Notes under the pieces: model-generated
The model's database searches: none
What the model was told of the DNA's origin: nothing
Seen by the model: only the letters and a program-made list of their open reading frames with translations
NCBI RefSeq assembly: GCF_002873335.1
Contig: NZ_MCUW01000034.1
Coordinates: forward strand, 25,288-33,382
Length of the DNA stretch: 8,095 nt
Source: Vibrio sp. 10N.286.49.B1
Lineage (GTDB): Bacteria > Pseudomonadota > Gammaproteobacteria > Enterobacterales > Vibrionaceae
Reading direction: 5' to 3'
Translations under genes and position numbers: made by a program
Part shown: positions 1 through 6,839 of the stretch, one piece after another
Layout: each line of letters starts with the position of its first letter
How positions within the stretch are numbered: position 1 is the first letter of the stretch

Positions 1-21
1 TCGCTAATCGCTAATCGCTAA
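1..21. repeat. Three tandem copies of a 7-bp unit (TCGCTAA)
   Basis: Three perfect, abutting copies of TCGCTAA occupy the first 21 bases, and the next base breaks the pattern. The array touches the window edge, so the true copy number may be higher. Each copy carries TAA, and since 7 is not a multiple of 3, successive copies place it in different frames. It may therefore lie just after the stop codon of an upstream gene, but that gene is not visible. Confidence 0.7.
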
Positions 22-56
22 AGGCATTCTTGACCCTCAGAAAACCTGAATTCTCG

Positions 57-92
57 AAAAGCAGTGAGGTAACGTGGTTTTGCTGCTTTTTT
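57..92 (+). terminator. Probable rho-independent terminator of an upstream gene
   Basis: AAAAGCAG (57-64) pairs with CTGCTTTT (83-90) across an 18-base loop, and the T run continues to 92. The GC core is only five pairs and the loop is long, so strength is uncertain. Its position suits the end of a plus-strand gene left of the window. Confidence 0.5.
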
Positions 93-222
93 ATGCTAAA
101 TGAGTAAAGGTTTTGGGTAACTTTCCGATACGTTTATTAGACAAACTATAAATGTCATCTTTGTCGCAATGTGATGACGCCGTGAGCCTCATTCGTAAGG
201 GGTGGCAGGGTTTGTGTTTTTC

Positions 223-260
223 ATGGCTTCTTTAAGTTCAGCGCTTAAAGCCCATTTTTT
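223..260 (+). terminator. Terminator- or attenuator-like stem-loop in the leader
   Basis: CTTTAAG (230-236) and CTTAAAG (244-250) form a perfect 7-bp stem around a 7-base loop. ATGG (223-226) and CCAT (252-255) can extend it past a small internal loop. Five Ts follow at 256-260. The stem is AT-rich, so it would be a weak terminator. It lies about 50 bases before the start of the 149-residue gene, where it could act as an attenuator, and it overlaps the possible small ORF. Confidence 0.3.
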
Positions 261-315
261 ACTAAATTGTGCAGTATTAGTTTTTTCACTCAATAGAAAG
301 GAGAGTGATAAGTGA
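223..315 (+). CDS. Possible 30-residue hydrophobic small protein, overlapping the next gene
   Basis: An ATG at 223 opens 30 codons ending in TGA at 313-315. That stop overlaps the GTG start of the next gene at 312 (GTGA), an arrangement typical of translational coupling. The product (MASLSSALKAHFLLNCAVLVFSLNRKESDK) has one hydrophobic stretch, about residues 11-22, and a charged end, so a single-membrane-span protein is conceivable. An in-frame GTG at 214 sits 11 bases after AAGGGG (197-202), and the ATG itself lacks a well-spaced ribosome site. The AAGGAG that would serve the next gene lies inside this frame. No known family is recognised, and a chance open frame is quite possible. Confidence 0.22.
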   Translation: MASLSSALKAHFLLNCAVLVFSLNRKESDK

Positions 316-761
316 TAGTGTCGCCCAACAGTATTAGTGCCCCCATCGTCGCCTCTTCTGTTAACCCACAGACAGAGCAGGTTGCACGTGATAATAAAGT
401 GCGGGAGCCGATCATCCCTACGGTAGAGCTTGCGAGAACCAATGCAGAGCGGCGACTCAACGAGGAAGAAAAAAGCCGGAAGCGCAATGCTTGGGATCCT
501 GCAGAGCACCCTGAGTATGATGAAGAAGGTGAGCAACGGACATTGGATGACCCGATTGAGCGCTTATTTCACTTACTTTCAATCAATACCTACAGCGCGA
601 GCCAAGGTAAGGGTTACGCCATGCGTTTCAGGTTGCCACCTAAAATATTAGAAGCCGCTATCATGGCTGGGCGTATGGCCAAAAGACGCACCGTGATTCG
701 ATATCATTATGGGCATTCGGTTGCCCCTAATACGCCGTCAGATATTATTGCCGTGACATAA
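312..761 (+). CDS. Conserved hypothetical protein (Vibrio family often mislabelled Lon protease)
   Basis: This is a 149-residue soluble protein of unknown function. The start is GTG at 312, eight bases after a strong AAGGAG (298-303); a second GTG two codons on is less likely. The N-terminal half (1-80) is hydrophilic and rich in charged residues, including an Asp/Glu-rich stretch near 64-75, and looks disordered. The C-terminal half (about 80-149) looks folded: an ERLFHLL helix, a beta-like AMRFRLPP segment, a helix (KILEAAIMAGRMAKRR), then VIRYHYGHSVAPNTPSDIIAV. There is no signal peptide or membrane segment. From memory it matches a Vibrio family carried in databases as 'ATP-dependent Lon protease'. 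No AAA+ Walker motif, Ser-Lys dyad or Lon domain is present, so that label is not supported. It converges on tex and shares a hairpin with it. Confidence 0.85.
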   Translation: MIVSPNSISAPIVASSVNPQTEQVARDNKVREPIIPTVELARTNAERRLNEEEKSRKRNAWDPAEHPEYDEEGEQRTLDDPIERLFHLLSINTYSASQGKGYAMRFRLPPKILEAAIMAGRMAKRRTVIRYHYGHSVAPNTPSDIIAVT

Positions 762-762
762 A

Positions 763-789
763 AAAGGAGCACCCACTCGGTACTCCTTT
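763..789 (-). terminator. Terminator between tex and the 149-residue gene
   Basis: AAAGGAG (763-769) pairs with CTCCTTT (783-789). After one mismatch the stem continues with ACC/GGT around a CACTC loop. Read on the minus strand the hairpin is followed by six Ts (complement of 760-765), which suits the end of tex, whose stop is 24 bases before it. On the plus strand the T run is only three, so it would be weaker for the converging gene. Confidence 0.7.
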
Positions 790-812
790 ATCATGCTTAA
801 AGACCGCGTGAC

Positions 813-3131
813 CTATTTTTTTGCTTTTGCGAAAGCCGCTGCAAAGGCTCCACCCATGGCATTGTCATTAGACTCTGAGCGAGGAGTGCGAGGCTTAGTC
901 GCGGGTTTATGTGTCGGCGTTGATTTTGCGCCGCGTGAGGCTCGGTTGTCTTGCCCAGGCTCGTCGTTCAAGCGCATAGATAGGCCGATTCGTTTACGCG
1001 CTGCATCGACTTCCATGACCTTAACCTTAACGATATCTCCGGCTTTGACAACTTCTCTTGGATCCGAGACGTAGCGGTCTGTGAGCGCAGAGATATGCAC
1101 TAAACCATCTTGGTGCACGCCAATATCGACAAATGCACCGAAATTGGCCACATTGGACACCACGCCTTCCAATATCATTCCCGGTTCTAGGTCTGACACC
1201 GCATTAACGCCTTCGGCAAATGTTGCCGTTTTAAACTCAGGTCTTGGATCTCGACCTGGCTTGTCGAGCTCTTTGATGATGTCCGTTACCGTCGGCAGGC
1301 CGAAGCTATCGTTGGTATAGTCAACGGCTCTAAGTGAGCTTAAAAACGCACTATCGCCTAGCAACGATTTAACCGGCTTGTTTGTGTGCTCGGCAATGGC
1401 TTTAACGACGGGGTAGGCTTCAGGATGAACGGAGGAAGCATCCAATGGGTTTTTCCCATCCATGATACGTAAGAAACCGGCACACTGTTCGAATGCTTTA
1501 GGGCCTAAACGAGCGACTTTCTTGAGTGTCGTTCGAGCTTCAAATCGGCCATGTTCATCTCGATAATCGACGATATTTTGCGCCAGTGTTGTCGATAGGC
1601 CAGCGACTCGGGTTAACAAGGCGGAAGAGGCGGTGTTAACATCTACACCGACGGCGTTTACACAGTCTTCGACAATGGCATCAAGGCGCTTGGCCAGCAT
1701 GGTTTGACTGACATCGTGCTGGTATTGGCCTACACCGATGGATTTTGGATCAATCTTCACCAACTCAGCGAGCGGGTCTTGTAATCGACGAGCAATCGAG
1801 ACCGCACCACGTAACGAGACATCCATGTTGGGGAACTCTTTTGCCGCAAGCTCTGATGCAGAATACACAGAAGCACCTGCCTCACTCACAATAATTTTCT
1901 GAACCTTGTGATTGCCACGTTGAATAACATCAGCAGCAAAACTGTCGCTCTCACGAGAAGCGGTGCCATTGCCAATGGCAATAAGGTCGACATTAAATTT
2001 CTTAATCAATTGCTCAATAATATGAGCTGATTTGTCATACTGTTTTTGAGGTACATGAGGGTAAATAACATCGGTTGCCAGTACTTTACCAGTGGCATCA
2101 ACCACGGCTATTTTACATCCCGTACGTAAGCCCGGGTCTAGACCTAATGTGGCACGGGGACCGGCCGGCGCAGCCATCAACAGGTCTTTTAGGTTGGTAG
2201 CAAACACCTCAATAGCTTCAATTTCTGAGCGCTCTTTTAACGCGCCCATTAGCTCGGTTTCCATATGCATTGACACTTTGATGCGCCATGACCAGCTAAT
2301 CACCTGCTTACGCCATGCATCGGCGGCAGCCGAGCTTAAGTGAATACCATAATGTTGGGCGATGATACTTTCACAGTAGGATTCACGAACCTTCTCTTCA
2401 TTCGCAGGGTCGGCGTTAAGAGAGAGTTGCAGGTAGCCCTCATTTCGGCCTCTAAGCATGGCAAGTGCTCGGTGAGACGGCACCTTATTAATGCTTTCGT
2501 TATGCTCAAAGTAATCTTTGAATTTTTCACCCTCGCTTTCCTTACCCGCAACGACTTTTGATGAGAGCTCAGCATGGCTGGTTAAGTAGCGACGAATTTT
2601 CTCAAGCAAGCTGGCATCTTCCGCTATGCGCTCCATGATAATAGCGCGTGCGCCATCTAGGGCTGCCTTGCTATCCGCAATGCCTTTTTCGGAATTGATG
2701 TAACCTTGGGCTGTGCTTTCGGGTTCATTATCAGGTTGATTCCATAACAGGTCAGCAAGAGGCTCTAAACCTGCCTCTATGGCAATCTGTCCTTTGGTTC
2801 GGCGCTTTGGCTTGTAGGGTAAATAGAGATCTTCAAGGCGTGTTTTACTGTCAGCCGCGTTGATATCACGAGTTAATGCGTCGGTCAGTTTGCCCTGCTC
2901 ATTAATCGACTTCAGAATGGTTTGGCGCCTATCGTCAAGCTCTCTTAAATAGCTTAAACGTGAGTCAAGATTACGTAATTGGGTGTCATCAAGTCCCCCG
3001 GTGACCTCTTTTCGATAGCGGGCAATAAACGGGACGGTGTTGCCGTCATCAATAAGTGTGACTGCGGCTTCTACTTGCTTTGCACTGACGTTCAGCTCTT
3101 TAGCAATTAGTTGACAGATAGCATGGCTCAT
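813..3131 (-). CDS. tex: Tex, S1-domain RNA-binding protein linked to transcription
   Basis: This is a full-length Tex (YhgF) of 772 residues, the usual size. Tex proteins are cytoplasmic nucleic-acid-binding proteins related to eukaryotic Spt6 and are implicated in transcription and RNA handling. Domains in order: the Tex N-terminal helical region (about 1-190, with [18 protein letters not shown] at 32-49 and [13 protein letters not shown] at 102-114); a YqgF/RNase H-like domain (about 325-450, with [12 protein letters not shown] at 329-340, [12 protein letters not shown] at 385-396 and [12 protein letters not shown] at 416-427); a helix-hairpin-helix region (about 490-560); and an S1 domain (about 650-720, [26 protein letters not shown]). 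A basic tail with Lys, Arg and Pro follows, ending in an Ala/Lys-rich segment. The ATG at 3131 follows an AAGAGA-type ribosome site and matches the family N-terminus. The gene stands alone and is divergent from the retropepsin-like gene. Confidence 0.97.
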   Translation of the reverse strand: MSHAICQLIAKELNVSAKQVEAAVTLIDDGNTVPFIARYRKEVTGGLDDTQLRNLDSRLSYLRELDDRRQTILKSINEQGKLTDALTRDINAADSKTRLEDLYLPYKPKRRTKGQIAIEAGLEPLADLLWNQPDNEPESTAQGYINSEKGIADSKAALDGARAIIMERIAEDASLLEKIRRYLTSHAELSSKVVAGKESEGEKFKDYFEHNESINKVPSHRALAMLRGRNEGYLQLSLNADPANEEKVRESYCESIIAQHYGIHLSSAAADAWRKQVISWSWRIKVSMHMETELMGALKERSEIEAIEVFATNLKDLLMAAPAGPRATLGLDPGLRTGCKIAVVDATGKVLATDVIYPHVPQKQYDKSAHIIEQLIKKFNVDLIAIGNGTASRESDSFAADVIQRGNHKVQKIIVSEAGASVYSASELAAKEFPNMDVSLRGAVSIARRLQDPLAELVKIDPKSIGVGQYQHDVSQTMLAKRLDAIVEDCVNAVGVDVNTASSALLTRVAGLSTTLAQNIVDYRDEHGRFEARTTLKKVARLGPKAFEQCAGFLRIMDGKNPLDASSVHPEAYPVVKAIAEHTNKPVKSLLGDSAFLSSLRAVDYTNDSFGLPTVTDIIKELDKPGRDPRPEFKTATFAEGVNAVSDLEPGMILEGVVSNVANFGAFVDIGVHQDGLVHISALTDRYVSDPREVVKAGDIVKVKVMEVDAARKRIGLSMRLNDEPGQDNRASRGAKSTPTHKPATKPRTPRSESNDNAMGGAFAAAFAKAKK

Positions 3132-3159
3132 CCGTGTAATCTCTTTTGTTATGTGAGAG

Positions 3160-3195
3160 AAAGGAAATATCCTTCCTTTGATATCCTTAGGATAT
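3160..3195. promoter_or_regulatory. Nested dyads upstream of tex, operator-like
   Basis: ATATCCT-T-AGGATAT (3181-3195) is a perfect 7+1+7 palindrome. A third copy of the half site, ATATCCT, lies 14 bases away at 3167-3173 in the same direction. It is embedded in another perfect inverted repeat, AAAGGAA (3160-3166) / TTCCTTT (3173-3179). The block lies 29-64 bases before the tex start. It could be a transcription-factor operator near the tex promoter or a pair of competing RNA hairpins in the tex leader. The binding protein is not recognised. Confidence 0.4.
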
Positions 3196-3332
3196 AAGGG
3201 CTCGTGGCTAAGTTTGCAATTGCCTCGTCATTTTTCTCCATATTTCAAAGGTGAAAAACGGTATGAATTTGCTAATTTATTGATATGCGCGTGGATATTC
3301 CGTTAGTTTTCTGTAAAGTTAATGGAGTAGCG

Positions 3333-3365
3333 ATGAGAAATATGGATGCTCGTTGTCTTATGTAA
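3333..3365 (+). CDS. Possible 10-codon leader peptide before the retropepsin-like gene
   Basis: ATG at 3333 follows GGAG (3324-3327) at a good five-base spacing and reads MRNMDARCLM before TAA at 3363-3365. It ends 44 bases before the likely start of the large gene. Its ribosome site is better than that of the large gene, which has only GGA at 3398-3400. It could be a regulatory upstream ORF, or the site may be coincidental. No run of one amino acid suggests classic attenuation. Confidence 0.25.
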   Translation: MRNMDARCLM

Positions 3366-3409
3366 TTCGGATACCCTCAGTCGGTCGGTCAGTGAATGGA
3401 TGTATTATA

Positions 3410-5302
3410 ATGAAAAAATCAGCAATTAAATTGGCACTAATTTTAGCCTCTATGACCAGCGGGTGGGCGTTGGCCGCACCTGATCTTTCTACGACCCAGG
3501 CCCCCTTATTGACGATTGAAGATAAGATCGTATTAGGGCGAGTGGAAAACGTCTATTACCCAAGTATTGAGGCGCTCGATGGCGTGCCATTTGTTGGTAA
3601 GATTGATACGGGTGCCGATACAACATCAATGCATGCTGAAGATATTGAAGTTGTCAGTAAAAACCCTAAATACCAAGGGCTGAGCAATGAAAAACTCATG
3701 CAAACTATCGTAGATGAATACGGTGGTTCGGCCAGTGATTGGTGGCTAGAAGAATTCGATAATGATCAGCGTAATTTCCAAGGCACGGTTCGTTTCACTG
3801 TGCGTCACCCTTATACGGGTGAGAAAATCAAGATCGAGCGCCCTTTGACGCGAACAAGTGTTATCAGAAGTCGTACTAGCACGACCCCGATTTATAGACC
3901 TGTCGTGACCCTTCCAATGACCATTGCAGGTAAAACGGTTGATACTGAAGTCAACCTGACCAATCGTAATGACTTTAGTGCTCCGGTCTTAATTGGTAAA
4001 ACATTCTTGGCGAACAATGCCTGGGTGATGGCTGGGTATGATTATTTACAGGCACAAAAAGACGCGCAAATCATTGGTCGTCGCGAAGTGGGCTCTGTGA
4101 ATGATGTGGCTTTAGACGTGAGTGTCTCACTCAAAAATAATTACAGTATTTTGAATGCCCAGAATATCAAGGTGAATAAGAAAGACGCCACGGTGAGCTT
4201 TGATTTGGTCGGTAAAGATAAGACCATGAGCAAAGCCGTCACCTATCCTTTAGTCAAAATGCTCTCAGTTGGCGACAATGAATATCCATTGGTCTACGTC
4301 ACCTTTAAAGGCGAAAAAGAGTTTGAGCAGCCAATCTTAGTGTATTTGAAAGACCGCTCATCAAATAGCACTCAGCTTCGTTTGGGGCTTAATACGCTGA
4401 ATCAGTACTTTATTGTTGATACAAACGCTAAGAATAAACTGACAAAGAAAAAGCAGAGCTTTAAAGCCCGAATGAGTGATGACCCACTCGTGATCTCTCC
4501 GGTTGAAAGTGTGATTTTGGATGGTTATAAATTGGCAGCTGAGCCATCGTTTACGGTGAGTACTCCGTTACTTAAAGTAGCCAGTTTCGAAATGATTGAA
4601 GCAAAAGGGCGAGATAAAGTGGAGTACTACCTATCCAACGCTCGTGGTAATGATGAGATTATTCGAAAAACCATTTTACGAAAGATAAAAGTAGGCGATA
4701 CCGTTAGACCCGTGGTTGACGGAGAATTTATTGTTGGTGGTAAGGACGTCAATGTTGAATTTGCGTTGGAGGCTCTGGACAGTGATGAGGGTGATACGCC
4801 GTATTTAATCATAGGGAAGAAAGCGAATAAAGCCGGTGTACTGGTGAATACACGTAGCGAAAATTTACTCGATGCCTACCCGGTATTTACCGCAGGGCAT
4901 ATCGAGAATGCGACCGTCGAAGGGCTACAATTCCCAGTCAAACTTGATACTGGTGCTGATGTAAGTTCAATGAATGCCTTAAACATCAAGCAGTTTGAAA
5001 AAGACGGTAAAAAGATGGTCTCGTTTACTTATTCAAATGATATGGGCATGAAAGAGCAGTTCACTCGTGAAGTGGTCGATGTCATGCGTATTAAGGGCAA
5101 ACAGGGAGAAAAAGCCAATGTACGCCCTGTCGTTGAGATGCGAGTAAAACTAGGGGATGTAGAGAAGACCATTCGAGTCAACCTACAAGACCGCGCGCGC
5201 TTCCATTACAGTATGATACTGGGGAAAAACTTCCTGAAATATGGGGTGGTAGTAAGTAGTGATGAAAACTTCCTACTTGGCAATGAAATTGGTAGTCATT
5301 AA
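3410..5302 (+). CDS. Exported protein with four retropepsin-like (RimB/DUF785-type) repeats
   Basis: The chosen start, ATG at 3410, gives 630 residues with a clear Sec signal peptide (MKKSAIKLALILASMTSGWALA, cut near 22/23). An in-frame TTG at 3353 would bury that signal behind 19 extra residues, so it is unlikely. Four repeats of one fold follow: about 42-209, 230-337, 363-480 and 489-624. Each ends in an R/Y-P-V/L-V strand, a short beta hairpin and an I/L-G-K/L-x-type segment (LIGKTFL, LGLNTLN, IGKKANK, LGKNFL). Repeats 1 and 4 contain DTGAD (66-70 and 513-517), the aspartic-peptidase-like motif of the family annotated as 'ATP-dependent zinc protease' (PF05618 type). Repeats 2 and 3 have lost it. 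Repeat 1 has an insertion of about 40 residues (83-122). Location is probably periplasmic, as no lipobox or anchor is seen. Substrate is unknown. The RimK-like ATP-grasp gene that often accompanies the family is not in this window. Confidence 0.85.
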   Translation: MKKSAIKLALILASMTSGWALAAPDLSTTQAPLLTIEDKIVLGRVENVYYPSIEALDGVPFVGKIDTGADTTSMHAEDIEVVSKNPKYQGLSNEKLMQTIVDEYGGSASDWWLEEFDNDQRNFQGTVRFTVRHPYTGEKIKIERPLTRTSVIRSRTSTTPIYRPVVTLPMTIAGKTVDTEVNLTNRNDFSAPVLIGKTFLANNAWVMAGYDYLQAQKDAQIIGRREVGSVNDVALDVSVSLKNNYSILNAQNIKVNKKDATVSFDLVGKDKTMSKAVTYPLVKMLSVGDNEYPLVYVTFKGEKEFEQPILVYLKDRSSNSTQLRLGLNTLNQYFIVDTNAKNKLTKKKQSFKARMSDDPLVISPVESVILDGYKLAAEPSFTVSTPLLKVASFEMIEAKGRDKVEYYLSNARGNDEIIRKTILRKIKVGDTVRPVVDGEFIVGGKDVNVEFALEALDSDEGDTPYLIIGKKANKAGVLVNTRSENLLDAYPVFTAGHIENATVEGLQFPVKLDTGADVSSMNALNIKQFEKDGKKMVSFTYSNDMGMKEQFTREVVDVMRIKGKQGEKANVRPVVEMRVKLGDVEKTIRVNLQDRARFHYSMILGKNFLKYGVVVSSDENFLLGNEIGSH

Positions 5303-5365
5303 GGCATCGTAGCAATGCGGTTTGTTATCAACACCATCGCGTGTTAAAACAAATGCTGAGGTAAC

Positions 5366-5400
5366 AAAAAACGCCAGTGAGAGGCTCACTGGCGTTTTTT
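5366..5400. terminator. Strong bidirectional rho-independent terminator
   Basis: A perfect 16-bp inverted repeat: CGCCAGTGAG (5372-5381) and CTCACTGGCG (5385-5394) around a three-base loop, flanked by six As (5366-5371) and six Ts (5395-5400). It provides a GC stem plus T run on both strands, serving the retropepsin-like gene (+) and the converging CNNM/CBS gene (-), whose stop lies 10 bases away. Confidence 0.93.
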
Positions 5401-5410
5401 ATGATTCTGA

Positions 5411-6520
5411 TTATTCAGCGTCTTTTTTCGACTGAGATTCCGAGGATCGTTCTCTGATCTCATCATCATCTTCATCAGAACCATCAATCATGCTGTGCTT
5501 TTCTTTCCAGTGCTCCCAGCGCTGTGATGCCAATTCCTGCATGTCTGTTGTTTTATCCGCTTCATCGACAATCTCTTGCCCGAGTAAATGCTCAAAGATG
5601 TCTTCCAGCGTGATAATGCCTTGAATCGTACCGTATTCATCAACAATCATAGCAATATGGATACGTGCGGCCATCATTTGCTCAAAGGCTTTGGGCAATA
5701 TAATCGTATTAAACAGTACATGGATAGGGCGCATGACGGCCCCTAACTGCTGCTCACCGGCCCCTTGTTGCTGAAGCTTAAACAACTCTAATCGATGCAC
5801 AAACCCCAAGATATTATCTTTCTGTTCACTGTAAACCAATGGTCGAGAGAACGGTGTTTCTTTGTGCTCATCGAGAAACGCATTAATCGTCATCTCTGCC
5901 GGCACTCTAAAGACAACCGGTCTTGGCGTCATGACATGGGTTACAGGGATATCTTGAATATTGATGATATTAGTCAACATGGTTGACTCACCCTCAGCAA
6001 ACTCCCCACTTTCTTTGGCAAGTAACGCCATTGCAGAAAGCTCATCGCGCATTTTAGGCGCTTCATGGCCACGAGCAAGGCGCTTAGTGATTTGTTCAGA
6101 AAACCAAACAAAGGGTGTCAGTGCCCATACCATCCAACGTAGCACTGTTGCCGCTGACGGTGCCAATTGACGCCAGTATGTTGCGCCAATGGTTTTTGGA
6201 ACAATCTCAGATAGGACCAATATACCTAGTGTCAGTACTGCAGAAAATACGCCTAACCATTCACTACCAAATACAACGGCAGCTTGTGCACCGGCCGTTG
6301 CCGCACCAATGGTGTGAGCGATAGTGTTGAGGGTTAAAATAGATGCGAGCGGTCGATCGATATCGGCTTTCAGTTGGGTCAGTCTTTCTGCTGCTGGGTG
6401 TTCTTGTTGACGCAGTTGCGCCAAGTAGCTTGGGGTAATGCTAAGTAGCACGGCCTCCAAGACTGAACAGACAAAAGAAACACCGATCGCAATCGAAATA
6501 TATACCGTTAAGAGAAACAT
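5411..6520 (-). CDS. CNNM/CorC-like membrane protein with CBS pair, lacking the CorC_HlyC domain
   Basis: This is a 369-residue inner-membrane protein of the CNNM/CorC (formerly 'hemolysin', DUF21) family, whose studied members move Mg2+ out of the cell or confer Mg2+/Co2+ resistance. The DUF21/CNNM domain covers about 1-145 with membrane segments near 3-27, 60-83, 90-108 and 122-142. Family-like motifs are SVLEAVLLSITP (19-30), LNTIAHTIGAATAG (64-77) and LSEIVPKTIGA (103-113). A CBS pair (about 192-316) follows: VTHVMTPRPVVFRVP, then MIVDEYGTIQGIITLEDIFEHLLGQEIVDE. The usual C-terminal CorC_HlyC domain of about 80 residues is absent; the protein ends in a Trp/Glu/Lys-rich helix and an acidic, hydrophilic tail (348-369). 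The ATG at 6520 follows AGGAAA at good spacing. It is divergent from hupA. The transported ion cannot be told from sequence. Confidence 0.9.
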   Translation of the reverse strand: MFLLTVYISIAIGVSFVCSVLEAVLLSITPSYLAQLRQQEHPAAERLTQLKADIDRPLASILTLNTIAHTIGAATAGAQAAVVFGSEWLGVFSAVLTLGILVLSEIVPKTIGATYWRQLAPSAATVLRWMVWALTPFVWFSEQITKRLARGHEAPKMRDELSAMALLAKESGEFAEGESTMLTNIINIQDIPVTHVMTPRPVVFRVPAEMTINAFLDEHKETPFSRPLVYSEQKDNILGFVHRLELFKLQQQGAGEQQLGAVMRPIHVLFNTIILPKAFEQMMAARIHIAMIVDEYGTIQGIITLEDIFEHLLGQEIVDEADKTTDMQELASQRWEHWKEKHSMIDGSDEDDDEIRERSSESQSKKDAE

Positions 6521-6839
6521 TTATTTCCTAGTGTGTACACACATCAACCTAACTTTGCTGAAATTTCAACCTGTGCATTATTGGTGAGTGTAAATAAAAT
6601 AGGGCTGCCAATTGGATTCATCAGGCTTATCTTTTGTGCAGCAGTGTCTTTATGCGGCTTTCTGATGCAAATTACAAGGCTTCAAATTCAATCTGCGTAT
6701 AACAAATTGTGAGTTATTGCTCATAAAACGGCGAAATCTCAATCATTAGGGACAAAGATCGCCTACAAACCTTTGCCAGATGGGGGCTTTATGATTTAGA
6801 GTGGGCTTTAACTCGATAACATGAAAGAAGGGAAACCTA
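6521..6839. other. Divergent regulatory region between the CNNM gene and hupA
   Basis: No gene is seen in these 319 bases. The hupA promoter must lie here, but no strong sigma70 pair is visible. The best options are ATAACA (6699-6704) with CATAAA (6722-6727) at a 17-base spacing, and a TATGAT (6790-6795) without a good -35. An imperfect dyad, TGTGAG/CTCATA (6708-6713 and 6720-6725), lies in between. On the minus side a 12-bp palindrome lies next to the CNNM ribosome site. A CCAATTGG palindrome (6608-6615) is of doubtful meaning. Confidence 0.45.
6531..6542. promoter_or_regulatory. Perfect 12-bp palindrome GTGTGTACACAC before the CNNM gene
   Basis: The palindrome is centred at 6536/6537 and lies directly upstream of the AGGAAA ribosome site (minus strand, 6524-6529) of the CNNM/CBS gene. 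It could be a repressor site or affect translation if it folds with neighbouring RNA. No known regulator is recognised, and alternating GT/AC runs can be palindromic by chance. Confidence 0.25.

Larger units (their letters stand above)
22..311. other. Intergenic leader region before the 149-residue gene
   Basis: No established gene lies in the first 311 bases. Seen here: the tandem repeat at the edge, a terminator-like hairpin (57-92), a TATAAA box at 147-152 without a convincing -35 partner, a 6-bp inverted repeat GTCATC/GATGAC (154-159 and 173-178), a terminator-like stem-loop (223-260), and a possible small ORF (223-315). Open frames on the minus strand here are antisense to the neighbouring gene and have no family features. 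The distance suggests a promoter within this stretch, but I cannot place it with confidence. Confidence 0.5.

Noticed and set aside
189..536. Open frames on the minus strand (189-536 and 290-487) overlapping the 149-residue gene
   Set aside because: They are antisense to a gene with a strong ribosome site and clear protein character, have no suitable start context, and resemble no family.
793..2561. Plus-strand open frames inside tex (793-1074, 1081-1320, 2092-2343, 2340-2561) and a second minus-strand frame at 2336-2575
   Set aside because: All lie within the well-supported tex coding sequence in other frames and show no domain or ribosome site.
3379..3392. Micro-repeat CGGTCGGTCAG-type in the leader of the four-repeat protein
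   Set aside because: It consists of only two to three imperfect 4-bp units, too short to call a repeat with function.
3353..3409. TTG start at 3353 for the four-repeat protein
   Set aside because: It adds 19 residues before a textbook signal peptide that begins at Met 3410, and has no good ribosome site.
5795..6324. Plus-strand open frames inside the CNNM/CBS gene
   Set aside because: They are antisense shadows of a gene with clear membrane and CBS motifs.
6707..6726. CRP-like site upstream of hupA (TGTGA ... TCATA)
   Set aside because: The half sites are separated by eight bases rather than six and the right half is imperfect. The dyad is noted but not called as a CRP site.
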